In this document: positions 11,501 to 22,818 of the stretch, piece by piece
Layout of the letters: the number at the start of each line of letters is the position of its first letter
Numbering within the stretch: position 1 is the stretch's first letter
Assembly (NCBI GenBank): GCA_023374045.1
Contig: CM041776.1
Location: 124,649,733-124,713,732 of the forward strand
DNA length: 64,000 nucleotides
Reading direction: 5' to 3'
From: Limonium bicolor
Taxonomy: Eukaryota; Streptophyta; Magnoliopsida; Caryophyllales; Plumbaginaceae
The notes under the pieces: generated by a model
Database searches by the model: none
What the model was told of the DNA's origin: nothing
Seen by the model: the letters and a program-made list of their open reading frames with translations, nothing else
Position numbers and translations under genes: made by a program

Positions 11501-12700
11501 TGGGTGAGATTAGAAAATGATTTATGGACTAGGAGAAAGTGTGTAAAGCTGTTGTACAAAACTAGAAGTTACAGTTTTTCTGCAGTTTACAGTTTCTGTA
11601 AAATGAATTTTCAGAAGTGTTAACAGCCTTGTTTTGAGTTTTTTTTTAGGTTCAAAACTTTCCTAATACGCTTAGCTAGTTCGGCAAAATGTTTGGAAGG
11701 AATTGGAGACTAATAAATAACCTAAAACATAGCTTGAAGAGGAGCTGTACATAATCTATGTTTGCACTTTTCTGCAGCTACTTGTTTCTGTATAATGAAC
11801 TTTTAGAGGGGTTAACAGAGTTGTTCTAAGTTGGTTTTTAGTTTTAAACCTCCCTAATACATTTATCTAGTTGGGGGAAAGTTTTGGGTGGAATTAGAAA
11901 CAGATTAAGGAACTAAAAGAAAACTTGAAGTAGAGGCATACAACCGTGTTCTCAGTTTCTTTTCTGAAAATTGTGTTTCTGTATAATGAACTTCCATAGG
12001 TGTTATCAGTGTTGTTTTGAATTATTTTTAAGCTCAAATCCTTCCTAATACAATTAACTAGTGGTGTAAACATTTTGGGAAGATTTGGAAACTGATTAAT
12101 GAACTAAAAGCTAGATGAAGAGGTGATATGCAGATTTTGGTCTTCTGTTTTTCAGAATCTGCTGTTTCTGTATAACTGTAATGCAGTGGTATAAGAGGGT
12201 TGTATAGGTCTGGAAATGAACTTATAACCTTGCTAATATAACTACCTAAGAGAGTAAACAATTTGGGAGGAAGTAGAAAGCAGTTTAATGCATTAAAAGG
12301 AGAGATTTAGTGGAAGCTGCATAGATTGGATGTTTCAGCCTTCTGAAACTTGTCTCTGTTTGGTCAATGTTCAGAGGTGTTAAAAGTGTGGAATTGGTTT
12401 AATAATGATCCCAAAACAGTACTAAAACATCTAGTTAAGTCGAGGAAACACTCTGGAAAGGATAAACATCAGTAGATGCAATAATGGAGAAGTTGAGTGA
12501 GATTCAACACCGAAACCATGTTGCAGTTTTATAAATTTTGGGACTTCTGTATAAATGGGTTTTAGGGGTATTTTAAAGACTATATTCTTATGATAATAGG
12601 TTTAACACATTTCTAACCTATTTAGCTAAGGAGGGAATACATCTTAGGCAATTTAAAATCCTTCTTTGGTAAACTTGTCACAAGGTGGTGGGTAAAATAC
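8500..12700 (+). repeat. Diverged ~190-bp tandem repeat array
   Basis: Roughly 18 units can be followed from about 9290 to 12700. The repeated landmark is a block like CCTAATACGCTTAGCTAGTT followed by GTAAA..TTTGGG, seen near 9400, 9580, 9755, 9940, 10120, 10890, 11080, 11270, 11460, 11650, 11840, 12030, 12220, 12405 and 12605, so spacing is about 180-195 bp. A second landmark is TTTCTGTATAATGAA. Older units can be traced from about 8500 by paired TCTGTCCGAGA blocks near 8940 and 9130. The units differ greatly from one another, so the array is old. It lies in the body of the plus-strand LTR that ends at 14323. The short open frames within it are not genes. Confidence 0.75.
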
Positions 12701-14323
12701 TCTAAAACATTAGTTAGAGAGGGAACTTAGTTAACGTGTAAAACGTCGATGTAAATGCCCTAAGGGTAAGCTAAAGTTTAAGGTTAATACTTGGAGAATT
12801 CTAAGGGCTAATATCATCAGAACATTCAACAAAGGATTCACCTAGGGAATGACCCCGATAAAATGAAATAAACAAGGGAAATGTCACAAGGGTCGTCACA
12901 TGAAATTATAACTGACAAATTGTTTTAATCAACGATAGGGCCGTAACGAACGACAACCGGGACCCCGTGTGTGTGAGACAACCCTTGCTTCTGATCCAGG
13001 TATGGATATGTGTGGTCCGTATGTTGCCGTGTTACACGGCTTGTGTGCCGTGTACCTTGCTTGACAACAACAATAAGATTAAAGCTTGAAATTGGATTGC
13101 TTGTTGTGGCTTGCATATATGCTTGTTATATCATTGTTGCCTATTACTTGTGCGCACACAGTAGTATAGTCCCTTCTCGTTGATGAAACCCTGAGATGAA
13201 ACACAACGAATTATGTAAACAAAACAAGGAACTTTATAAAGGGAACACTCCTCTTAAACTATAGAGGACTTCTAATGACACCCACTATGGTGTCGTACTT
13301 ATAACGATAATGAATAGTAAAATACCAGTTGGTGGAACACATCCTGGGGTCTAGAGGTGACCCCGCTTTCTCGACGCATGACGCCGGGAATGGAGGATTA
13401 GCTATGGAGAAGACGTTCTTCAACTTGTGGTGATAAGAGAATTCGCAAATAACCCTTAAAGAATCAAGGAAAGATTGGTAACTACATGATATGGTCACGG
13501 GATCTAAACTATATCCCCAGACTTGGTGCAAGGAAAGAGAAAGAAAATACACATTATGGTAACAAGGGAAAAGAAATGAAAACACACAACGCTTGAATGA
13601 TCTCATAGTGAGGATCATTGGTATAACATACCTATGCACACGTTTTATTATTTACATGATTGCTGTTGCTATGCTAGCAGCTTGTTGTGCTTGGTTACGT
13701 GTTTGATGTTGCTATGATGCCAGCATGTTATGCTTGGTTGCTTGTTGCTAATGCTTTGCTACCTTTAAGTGTGTATGATATCATGATGTGTTGTGGTGTG
13801 CTTTACTTCTTTATTATAGCATGAAATTAGACTTAATAATATTCGACCAAGTAGCCGTGTAGCCCGACAACATACGGGCTACACATATTCATACTCAGCA
13901 TAGTTTTGCTGAGTCCTTTATTTTTACAGGTGATCATCTGGAACGTGACGGAGTGTAGGTGAAGGACTGTCATGGGGGTAGTCCATCTGGGCGAGACTTA
14001 TGAGTTGTTCTGTCTAATCTATGAACTGTACCCTGTAGAACTAAACTCATGATGTAATGTTTCAGTTGTGTTGTTTAACCTAGTAGCTATGTTGTATACA
14101 CTAGGTATTTGGGGATTGTATCTTATATTGTATTTGAGTTTTGGTTGAGGGCTGTTTCCAGTCATGCAGACCATAACTTGGTGTTGGTAATGTGGTATGT
14201 CAACCACGTGGGTGGTTGGCATCTATAGCACCCGGATGAAGTTGAGAATCCGCTGCATAGTTATCTAGTAATATGGCTAGGAGCTTTGTTCGTACTATTG
14301 GATGTTTATTCGGGGGTGTTACA
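12701..14323 (+). mobile_element. LTR 3' part of element C
   Basis: A plus-strand LTR ends GGGGGTGTTACA at 14323, directly before a primer-binding site. Its 3' module is intact: a 9-bp hairpin with arms TGTAGCCCG and CGGGCTACA (about 13857-13882), CTCAGCA/TGCTGAG (13894-13913), an ACAGGTG block (about 13927-13933), the GTGG-loop hairpin (14199-14220) and ATCCGCTGC (14248-14256). A pair of hairpins lies at about 13023-13052. The LTR start was not found. It must be upstream of the tandem array if this LTR is as long as its relatives (4-6 kb). A frame on the minus strand at 13259-13639 has no recognisable domain. Confidence 0.75.
14199..14220 (+). other. GTGG-loop hairpin with altered stem, element C
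   Basis: Arms GTCAACCAC and GTGGTTGGC pair over nine positions (one G-U) around GTGG. Compared with GTTAGTCAC/GTGACTAAC in other copies, several stem bases differ on both sides and pairing is retained. This is the best case for compensatory change in this hairpin. Confidence 0.6.
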
Positions 14324-14328
14324 GAAAG

Positions 14329-14340
14329 TGGAATCAGAGT
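14329..14340 (+). other. Primer-binding site, element C (diverged)
   Basis: TGGAATCAGAGT differs from the canonical TGGTATCAGAGC at two positions and lies five bases after the LTR end. It forms the 5' arm of a hairpin: TCAGAGTG (14334-14341) pairs with CGCTCTGA (14348-14355), keeping a G-U at the changed base. Confidence 0.75.
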
Positions 14341-14355
14341 GTATTTACGCTCTGA

Positions 14356-15413
14356 TGACTGGAACAGGAAATACCGAGATTAGGAATTCTGACAGTGAGT
14401 TAAGGGTTAGGGTAGTACGTGAGGCGCGTTAGTTTGGGTTTTCACCAGAGTTTACTGGATACCTACAGACACCTACACCCGACCTCCACATCGCTAGTTA
14501 AATTCAGGGAAAGAACGCCAGAGAGGTAGAACCTCCTCTTACTCGTGGAAACCCGATCTGGCATCTACTTAATGTTATACAATAAACCCGTGAAGAAAAA
14601 ATATACTATACAATAGCCCAAGACTCGAAGCTATGACTAGAGCGTGAAGTTCAAAGACGTCGCCAAAAGAATAATACCCATTGAGGGACCAATTTTAGAG
14701 GCAACTTGGGTCGACATGCTTAGCAGTCGATAGGACCCAACCACACAAGCGAAGATGACCGAAACACCCTAAAATTTATGAAATAAATAAAGCTTACATA
14801 AGCAATTAATTAAGCCAAGGATGGGATTGAGATAAATTCTTCAATTCGTACACTTGAGAGGTTAATTTTAGTAAACCCCTCGTAAAACCATGAAATGAGA
14901 GGATATAGTTCGAGACGACATTACACCATAAAATTGGTACAATCTATAATGCTTAATGAAGCATGACACAATTGTACACACTAAAGTATAATATTACGGA
15001 ATTCAATGAATTCCCAGCTCCCTCTCACGTTTCTCTTCATTCTCTGACATAACGAATTTTCTTAGACAATAATTGCAGTTCCCTGAGAAAAACACTTTGG
15101 TATAGGGATCATAAAAAGAGCTCTCGAACCTTGTAAATAGTCATTACCATGAGGCACTGGTTACCCACCCCAACACAAATCAAACAAATAAGAAAATGGC
15201 AGTGAATTCGCCACTATGTTCAAACATCTATCGAGTATTTTGTTCAAGGAGACCAAATAAAAGGAGTTGTGTACAATAGAGAATTAAGTTCCAATCAAGG
15301 AGGAACAAATTCGGAAAGAGGAACTGTTAAAACACCCGCAAGCAATGCCACGGGTAACTGTGGAATTCAATTTTATAAAAAACCCTTTGGATCATGTGTA
15401 TATCATTATCTAT
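14356..15413 (+). mobile_element. Leader and internal fragment of element C
   Basis: The first 200 bp match the leaders of elements A and B (GATGACTGGAA.., then ACGCCAGAGAG and a hairpin at 14521-14538, then ACTCGTGGAAA). The rest to 15413 has no recognisable coding capacity; the open frame at 15269-15466 runs into the Athila LTR and is chance. Element C appears to be the host into which the Athila-like element inserted, but the matching right side is outside the window. Confidence 0.55.
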
Positions 15414-15587
15414 TGATAAGCCGTAGACTTATCATATTTTATAAGCTAGATTTATGGTATTATTAGTTAAAATAAGGTTATAATAGGTAGTATTTACGTT
15501 AATTTGCATCAAAAGTCATTTTATATGTTCAGACTAATACCTTGAGTGTTTTCCATGCAAGGAGCAAGTTCTACATCAAAAACCAGG

Positions 15588-15870
15588 AGATGCCGGATTT
15601 GGAGCCGGGTTGTTTCTGCCCGGCATAAGTACGCATCATAGAAATAGGATCAGGCCAGGCATGTGGTCGGGTTCCCTGTATCCGGCATAAGCAAACGACG
15701 CGCCTATTCGCCAAAGATTGTCGGTTACTTACCGTTATTCAAACACTCGATCCGGGTATGGTGCCGGATAGATTATATCTGGCACAAGTGACTTTTCGCA
15801 CAAAGGCGGTTTTGACCATTACTGAGAGCACGTGTTTAATTCACATGCCGGATTACGTCTACCCGGCATG
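15588..15870 (+). repeat. CCGGCA-type hairpin cluster in Athila-like LTR
   Basis: Hairpins such as CCGGG..CCCGG (15605-15625), GTGCCGGAT..TCTGGCAC (15762-15785) and ATGCCGG..CCGGCAT (15845-15869) recur, with a degraded one around 15653-15690. Related hairpins occur elsewhere in the same element (21948-22027, 22347-22385, 22571-22662, 47662-47800, 48184-48271), so they belong to the Athila-like element and not to its nested guests. Confidence 0.65.
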
Positions 15871-15898
15871 GGACCCGACATCTGAAGATTTTGAAGTC

Positions 15899-15906
15899 TA
15901 TAAAAG
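15899..15906 (+). promoter_or_regulatory. TATA box of the Athila-like LTR
   Basis: TATAAAAG lies in a CTATAAAAGGC context about 485 bp into the LTR, with no comparable motif nearby. By the usual plant spacing transcription would start around 15930. The solo LTR at 16141 inserted about 235 bp downstream and would disrupt any transcript. Confidence 0.6.
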
Positions 15907-16140
15907 GCTATGAGTCTGCACTTGGAGGGGACGACTTCTAGCATTACTTTACATTCTAAATCTCTCAAAAATCATGACGAACAGCTGCCAAGGGAGTGCT
16001 GCGAATCCAACCTGAAGAAAGAAGACATTATCGAGTTCAAGGGAATTCTCATCAAGTTGTACTCTTGATCCTCCTTGTATCTTCTCTCAATGTTCTGGTT
16101 GGTTTGGTAGACTCTTTGGCTGCCTTGATTAGATGATTAC

Positions 16141-19100
16141 TGAAATACCCCTAAATTAATTTAAATTAATTTAGGGGATTTCTGTTATTAAACCTTTAAT
16201 AATACTATTAAGTATTAAATTATTATATGAAATTATGAATGTTAAATTAGTATAAGGAATTATGAATATTAAATTATTGTATGGCTTTATGAGTATTAAT
16301 ATTATACGGAATTATGGAAATTATTTTAGGGGATTCCTCCTATTTAACTCTAAACAATACAATTAAATATTTAAATATTATATATTATTATATAGTATTA
16401 TGAATTTAATAATAAGATTTATCAGTCAATAAATCTTAGGAAAATTTCTAAACACTCCAAGTATATTATAAAGATTTTAGAAAGAGTTGGAACATTGTTT
16501 TGAAACATAAAAGTCAAAATAAAATTATAGAAACCTTAAAGCTTATTAAGCCTTGCTAGGGTTGACTTTTTGAGAATGGTCAAACTAGCACATGAAACCT
16601 ATACCAATAAATAGGTTATGGAAAACCATGAAGATCGATAGAAAGAACGTCAAAAACGGATCATCCTAGCCAAAGTTATGCTAGATTGAAGTTTAGAGTC
16701 AAAACTTTGAGATCTGCCACGTGTCAGTCAATCACAGGCCGCCCAACACTTAGTCGATTTTCTCCTTGTTTTTCGCCAACAGAAATCAGTTTGTTGCCCT
16801 ATCTTGTGACCTCCATAACTTTCTCCTTGTTTGGAATTTTTGAGTGCCGTCTTTTGCATTCTCTTCTCCTTAATCTCCTCTTTCCAAACATAACTCATAC
16901 ATCTTCTAACTCATCCTACATCGACGGGAATATTGATCCAAAGATGCCACCTTGCGAATTCATAACCCAGAATTCCGGTTTTCTCTGAAATCAGGTAAAC
17001 TTCGTCTTGCCATAACTTCTTCGTTTCCCAGCCAAATTTCGTGTTCTTAGCTCGTTTTGAAGATCTCTAATCCCTCTATGACTTTCATGTTGATGACTAA
17101 GGCTGATTCATAATAGTTTGGAAGCGCTAGTCGTCTAAAGTTCCCTACTCGATCACGTTATTCGTTTTCCATGATTCTTCCACCCATGTTTAGAGTTACA
17201 TGTCTAATTTAAAATTACGTAGGTTTTATGGATTGAATCTCTCTCAGCTAGCACGAGTTGATCCGTGAAGTAGGCTACTTGAACTGCTCATAAAATAATG
17301 ACTTTTCTGGAAATCGAATTCGATTTTGCTTGCCGGCGCTTCTCTGGTAATTTTCTGATCAATTCCTCCATCAATGTTGTTCGATTTGTCATTCTCGAAC
17401 TAACCCCCCAACCAATTTAACCTATAGTGCATCATACAGAGAGAATTTGTGGAATTCGAATTTCTAAACCGTATGAACCCTAACCTCGAAATCAAATTCG
17501 AAAACCATTGTATACTGCATTATAATTGGGGAAATTGGTCTCATTAGAACCGTAATTTAATTTCGAAACCATAGAAACAAGAATCACTCGATTTCGTTCT
17601 GTAGATTGGGAGATATGGTCGATTTAGTACTCGACTTCGATTTTGGATTTGATGAAGAACTGGGGCTTCAGCGTCCGTCCGATCTGGACTTAAGGAAATG
17701 GACGGCCAAGATTAGATCGTGGATAATAAAGATGTTTTAAGTTTATAATGTTTCAGAATTTAACTCTAACTTGTTGAATTAATTTAAATACCTTCCCGAA
17801 GGTATTTTGACTTGGCATTTTAACCATAGATTTCTTGTTAAATCTAGTTTATTTTGATGTAAATTATTATGGTTTTGGAGTTTTTAAACATAAGTTATGA
17901 TTTTTGCAAGTTACGGGTTTTCTGGAATTATTTGGCTAAATTAAAAAGATATTTTTATAAAATAAAATTTTTATAATATGTCTAAAATGTTATAGTTAGT
18001 GTATATTAAATTTGGGAATTTTTGGGCAATGGTAAAAGGTTTTAAAAATTGTGTTTATGAGTTTTTCATAAGAATAACTTATAATATATGGTTTGTTAAT
18101 AAACTTTTTAAGTTGGGAAAAATATGGAACACTAAATTAACATTTTATAACAGTAAGTTTATAAATTTTTGGGTATTAGTTTTTATGAGAAGTGAAATTA
18201 TTTACATATATGTATATATATACTTATATTGTAGATTTAAAAATAGGAACTTATGTTAAAACAAGGAATTTAATTATTTTTATGTTTTATTTATTATATT
18301 ATATGGGAGTTAATATTTTCAATTTAAACTAAGTAAAATATATATATAAGGAATAAAATAGTAACTTAGGTTAAATCAAGGAACTAAATTAATCTACATT
18401 TATATTAGTTATATAATATGGTAGTCAATATACTTAATTGAAACTAAGGAAAATTCTTTATTTTATAAACCATATTTCGGATGTAGATATGTGTAAAAGT
18501 TAATATAAATAATTAAATGCAATAAAACTACATAAAGAATGTCTTGAATAAATCCTAGTATACATATACGATAAATAAATAAATAAATAAAAGACATAAA
18601 ATACCTTATAGCAAATAGAATATGAAGGAATTAATAAGTTAAACTAAACCTATACATAACTCTATTAAAAGAATATTATATGAGGTAGTACTGAATTGTG
18701 GTTATGAAATTGAGCTTAAAGAGTTATCTTGGATTTCTAAGATTTATATAAACCATAAAAATACATGTGTAATATTATTTGTCAAAGACCATAATGTAAA
18801 TCTATAATTTGGTTAGGTAATTAATAAGTTGGGACTTAGGAATATTTGTAATTAGATTTTACACAAATAGAACTTACTATATAATTAATGAATAAATGTA
18901 ATACTTTTACATCTAAATGTTCTTAATATATAAACAATAATAAAATAAATAAAATACTTTTTGATCTAAATGTGAGGTGGATTAGTAAGTCTAGATTTAA
19001 TCATTTCTTAACATTTATGGTATTGGAATATAACTTAATGTTTTAAGATAATCATTAAAAGGATTATGATATAAAACTATATTAAACTATGATTTGGAAA

Positions 19101-21609
19101 TTTATCTAGATAATAATCCTTAAGTTTCTTGGCATTAGATAAGCCATATGAAATACATTTACAACATTTATTACCCATACTTAGGATGTGAGTTTACAAT
19201 TAAGTGAGGTATTTAGTAGTTAGAATTTATAGAAGGTTTATAAATAGGAATTTGATACTTAAAACCTTTGAACCTTTTATTAGATAAAACTAAGTTACAT
19301 AAGATATTATATTGATATACTTTACGGTAATGGGAAATAATGATGGGTTAGTTGAATATAAAATATGAGAATTTTCATAATAGATTATCTTATTAAATAA
19401 TTAACAATTTCACTTACGAACCAGAATTTAATTCTTTGATAAATTCTACTCTATGTAGATATATTGTCCATCCTAAGTACAATAAAGGAAATTAATTTAT
19501 TTTATTAGGTTATTCCTTTGAAACCTTAGGTTTTGTAAAACAATTTAAAACGTGTTTAAGGCTTAAGTTTAATGATGTTTAGTACAAAGGATTATACATA
19601 GTCTATAGAGAGAATGTGTGTAAAAATAAAACATTTAGGAAATTAAATGTACGTAAGGATACATAAAGGGTTATACTAAACACCTTATTGTATAGGTAAT
19701 AATAAAACGTATAATATACCTTGTGAATACTAAATGTAAGATTAATTCGTTAAATCTAAGTTAACTATAGTATAGTTATTCAGGATGAGAAAGCAATTAA
19801 CATTTATGACAAGTTTATTAGATGGTTGTAATTAAAAGCATTCTGAACTAAAGATGAGATAATTGAGTTTAGCAGTTCAATTAAGTTATAATAAAACGCG
19901 TCTACAACATATGATTCCATATACAAGATGTGGATCATAATAAGTTAGGGGAAAGACTTAATCATAATGGGTTATCTAGTAGGATTGTTAAATACATAAT
20001 CTTTACATTGTGGATAATAGTATAGATTCTGAGATCAGTCATCATAGGTCATAATACAATGTTTATTCTAAATTAAGAATAAAGGTATCGAGCTTAAGAT
20101 TATTATTGAATTTCTTAGATTTAATTATATACTAAAAACACATTTATGATATAAAGGTCTCAAAAGTTTAATGTGAGGATTGTGGTTAAAATATGAATAA
20201 AGTGGATAGGAGTGGTCAGTTAGCAGGTGTTAATTAAAATACACATTGATCTACAACCTTGGGCTATAAACCTTCTAAAATAAGTCAAAGGTTATACATA
20301 ACATTTAAGCGATGGCTTATGAGATAATTGAGATTTGGAAAATAAAGAGAGAGGAATTATTTCAGTTTTACTTAGGGTACGGGTTATTGGATAGTAAGTT
20401 ATCTTCAATGTTCCTCAGAGAATTGTTGAATGTTTGCACGGTTTACTAGAACTCCTACAGCGTTGACCAGGTACGATTTCTCGACTACCTATATTTTTGC
20501 TGTTGACTTGAGGAATTTTTAGAAAACGCTAACTGACTTTAAGAGGAATTTCTAAAAGGAAACGGTTGTGTGACTAACTCAGCTTGTGTGACTAACTGAG
20601 CCTTGAATGTGAAACTTACATGGGTATTGGTTCCTTCTATGGTTACCCCGTTAGACATTGACTGCTAAGGGTTTATGCTTCTACACTCTGTAGGACTGAG
20701 TGTTTGGTATTGCTCTGGGTAGTTAGTGATCTAGTGGGAATTTGGAAAAAGTCTCTTGGAAATCTTTCTTTGGACTCTGGATATCGTTTCTTCCATGAGA
20801 TGGTTCTTGAGGTTTCGACGTGCGCACGTCTTTAATGGTAACAGTGAGGGGCTGTATATCCCCTGTCCCTAGTGGACGTGATAGACAGTGAGGGGTTGTA
20901 TATCCCCTGTCCTTAGTGGACGTGATAGACAGTGAGGGGTTGTATATCCCTGTCCTGAAAGGACGTGCTTGGCGGTGGGGGCCATCTCTCCCAGTTGAAT
21001 TATTCCATTCTTGAGTTATTGGTTCTTGGATCTATTTTGTCATTCCTAGTCCTTTGTGACTACCTGAGTCTTTCTATTCTTAACCAGAATCGGTTCTAAC
21101 ATCAATAATGGATGCTTACTAACTATGTTGTGTGACTTTTTAAGTGGTTGACTTGGTTCTTTGTCTCTATCCTTATCTTGTTCTCTCTTCTCTATGATTG
21201 ATTGTTTTGAAGTGCCTCCTTTCCCTATTTTACTTTCAAGAGTTTGATTTCAAGTTACTATTTATTTTGAAGAGTTATGTTTTAAACTTTTGCTTTGGAG
21301 AATTGTACCAGTTTCATTCTAGGGAACTGACTCACCCCTCTCGGGGTAGGCTGCTTGGTTTCATCTTGCAGGTACAAATTGATTTACAGGTGGCCATGAA
21401 GAGCATGAGTGATTGGGATGGGATTAGGTTTATGGAGAGTGAATGTATTTTATTACTGTTATGTTAAATTTTCTCGAAGTTCAGACTGTAACTTAGTTAA
21501 TTGTAATGGTTGTGGTTGGTGAGGTTGGTACCGGGTGTTTGGAGCCCGATGGTCTGTAGCACCTTTAGTTTATTTTCCGCTGTTGTTTTATTATTATAGG
21601 GGTGTTACA
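16141..21609 (+). mobile_element. Solo LTR II (5.47 kb)
   Basis: The element begins TGAAATACCCC at 16141, ends GGGGTGTTACA at 21609, and is flanked by a perfect ATTAC duplication (16136-16140 and 21610-21614). No primer-binding site follows, so it is a solo LTR. It splits the 5' LTR of the Athila-like element. Its 3' module is present: CAGTTTC/GGAACTG and ACCCC/GGGGT hairpins (21309-21347), a GCAGGTAC block, and TTTTCCGCTG near the end; the usual GTGG-loop hairpin is replaced by an ACCGGG..GCCC structure (about 21528-21553). The middle, about 17700-20400, is very AT-rich and featureless. The frames at 16686-16988 and 17999-18259 have no recognisable domain. Confidence 0.93.
20841..20972 (+). 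repeat. 44-bp tandem repeat, three copies
   Basis: Three head-to-tail copies start at 20841, 20885 and 20929, the last less perfect. Each holds AGGGG..CCCCT arms (AGGG..CCCT in the third) that can form a hairpin. The array is about 0.65-0.77 kb from the LTR 3' end. Solo LTR at 29345 (30201-30287) and LTR D (56572-56662) carry unrelated small repeats at roughly similar depth. Confidence 0.8.
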
Positions 21610-21614
21610 ATTAC

Positions 21615-22467
21615 TTTGTAAACACTCTTTGATCATTAATGGAATTTTGAAGTTTCGTAACCCGAGTTTTAATCTCCTTACAAATAGAATAAGGGTTTTC
21701 GCTTGTTCTATCATCTCAAGGTTCTATTTAAGGCTTTCAATAGCAAGAATAGAATAGGTTATGATTTTGGTAATCTTTAATATTGTTACTTTGAGAAGTA
21801 GGTAACAAATGCTAAGGTTTAGGATTGTTTCTCTTATTCCCCATTGTTCTGTTCGTATTCGTGGCATTATTTATGCACGATGTGAATAAGGGTAATGAGT
21901 TCCTTTTGTCGTAATTGAAACTGGAAATGTTATTTACGAAATGTAAGTTGCCGGACGAAATGTTGTATGAAAGATGTCCGGCACGTTCAAAGTTCTTGAA
22001 TGTGCCGGGTATATTGTGTCCGGCACAGCACCCGTCATATACATTTTGCGAGAAAGAGAATCCTTTTCGAGACTTGCCACTTTTGATCCGTGATCATATG
22101 AGTTCTTACATTGTTAATTGACCCTAATCGAGGTTAGTTCATTGTGAATAGTTAGTTTAATTAGTTTAGGAATACTTATACACTTTTCCCCCTCTTTTAA
22201 TTAGTAATTACCAAGGCTAGGACTAATTTTGTATTCAAGTCCCTAGGGTTCGACTTGCATGGTCTTAATTTACTCCCCTGCTACTTTTGACCGGGTTTTT
22301 GTTTGCTACCCGTAGTAGATTGAGTAGGTTTTTCTTCAGTTTTATTTGTGTCGTGCTTGATGTCGGGTATTATTGACCAGGCACATTCTTGATTCTTTTT
22401 CCTATGTTTCTATTTAATCTCTTGTACATAAATGTATATGTATTACCTACTAAAATTTTTGTTAACA
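21615..22467 (+). mobile_element. Athila-like 5' LTR, right part
   Basis: The LTR resumes after the ATTAC duplication and ends ..GTTAACA at 22467, three bases before the primer-binding site. It includes CCGG-type hairpins at 21948-22027 and 22347-22385. The short open frame at 21915-22121 spans these hairpins and is not a gene. Confidence 0.85.
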
Positions 22468-22470
22468 AAA

Positions 22471-22488
22471 TGGCGCCGTTGCCGGGGA
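22471..22488 (+). other. Primer-binding site of the Athila-like element
   Basis: TGGCGCCGTTGCCGGGGA is the characteristic primer-binding sequence of plant Athila/Tat-type Ty3/Gypsy elements, described as matching a tRNA-Asp-type 3' end. It fixes the direction (plus) and the 5' LTR boundary, and separates this element from the initiator-tRNA-Met-primed LTR family that fills most of the window. Confidence 0.92.
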
Positions 22489-22818
22489 CTTGGAATTAGT
22501 CCAAGTCCTAAAATTGGTAATAGCCTATTCTATGTTCGCTATTTCTTTTATTAATTTCTGGTTCATTGAATGTGCCGGACCTAATGTCGGGCAACCTAAA
22601 CCCGGCATATTCGGAGGAAGTCCGAGCCAGGTAGATTACTTCCGGTATTAGACTCGGCACATCGCAGATGCAACTACAGTTTTGTTTACATACTTTGTTT
22701 ATTCCAGACCATTTTTTCTAATCAATTAATTGTTAAATATTATTTTCTCTCTTTAATTACTTTTGTCTTAAAAATACTCTAATCTCTTATTTTGCTCCCC
22801 TTGAAGTTATTACTGTGA
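22489..22818 (+). mobile_element. Athila-like 5' leader
   Basis: This untranslated leader lies between the primer-binding site and gag. It carries two CCGG-type structures (22571-22612 and 22629-22662). No upstream open frame of note is present. Confidence 0.7.

Larger units (their letters stand above)
15414..16140 (+). mobile_element. Athila-like 5' LTR, left part
   Basis: The LTR starts TGATAAGCCGTAGACTTATC, which recurs at 51500 as the start of the 3' LTR and is identical for about 75 bp there. The segment contains a TATA box and several CCGG-type hairpins. It is interrupted at 16140 by solo LTR II. Removing that insertion gives an LTR of about 1.58 kb (15414-16140 plus 21615-22467), which suits the Athila lineage. 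Confidence 0.85.

Noticed and set aside
8500..12700. Possible CRISPR or satellite centromere array
   Set aside because: Units are strongly diverged and sit inside an LTR with a defined 3' end at 14323. Nothing links them to centromere function.
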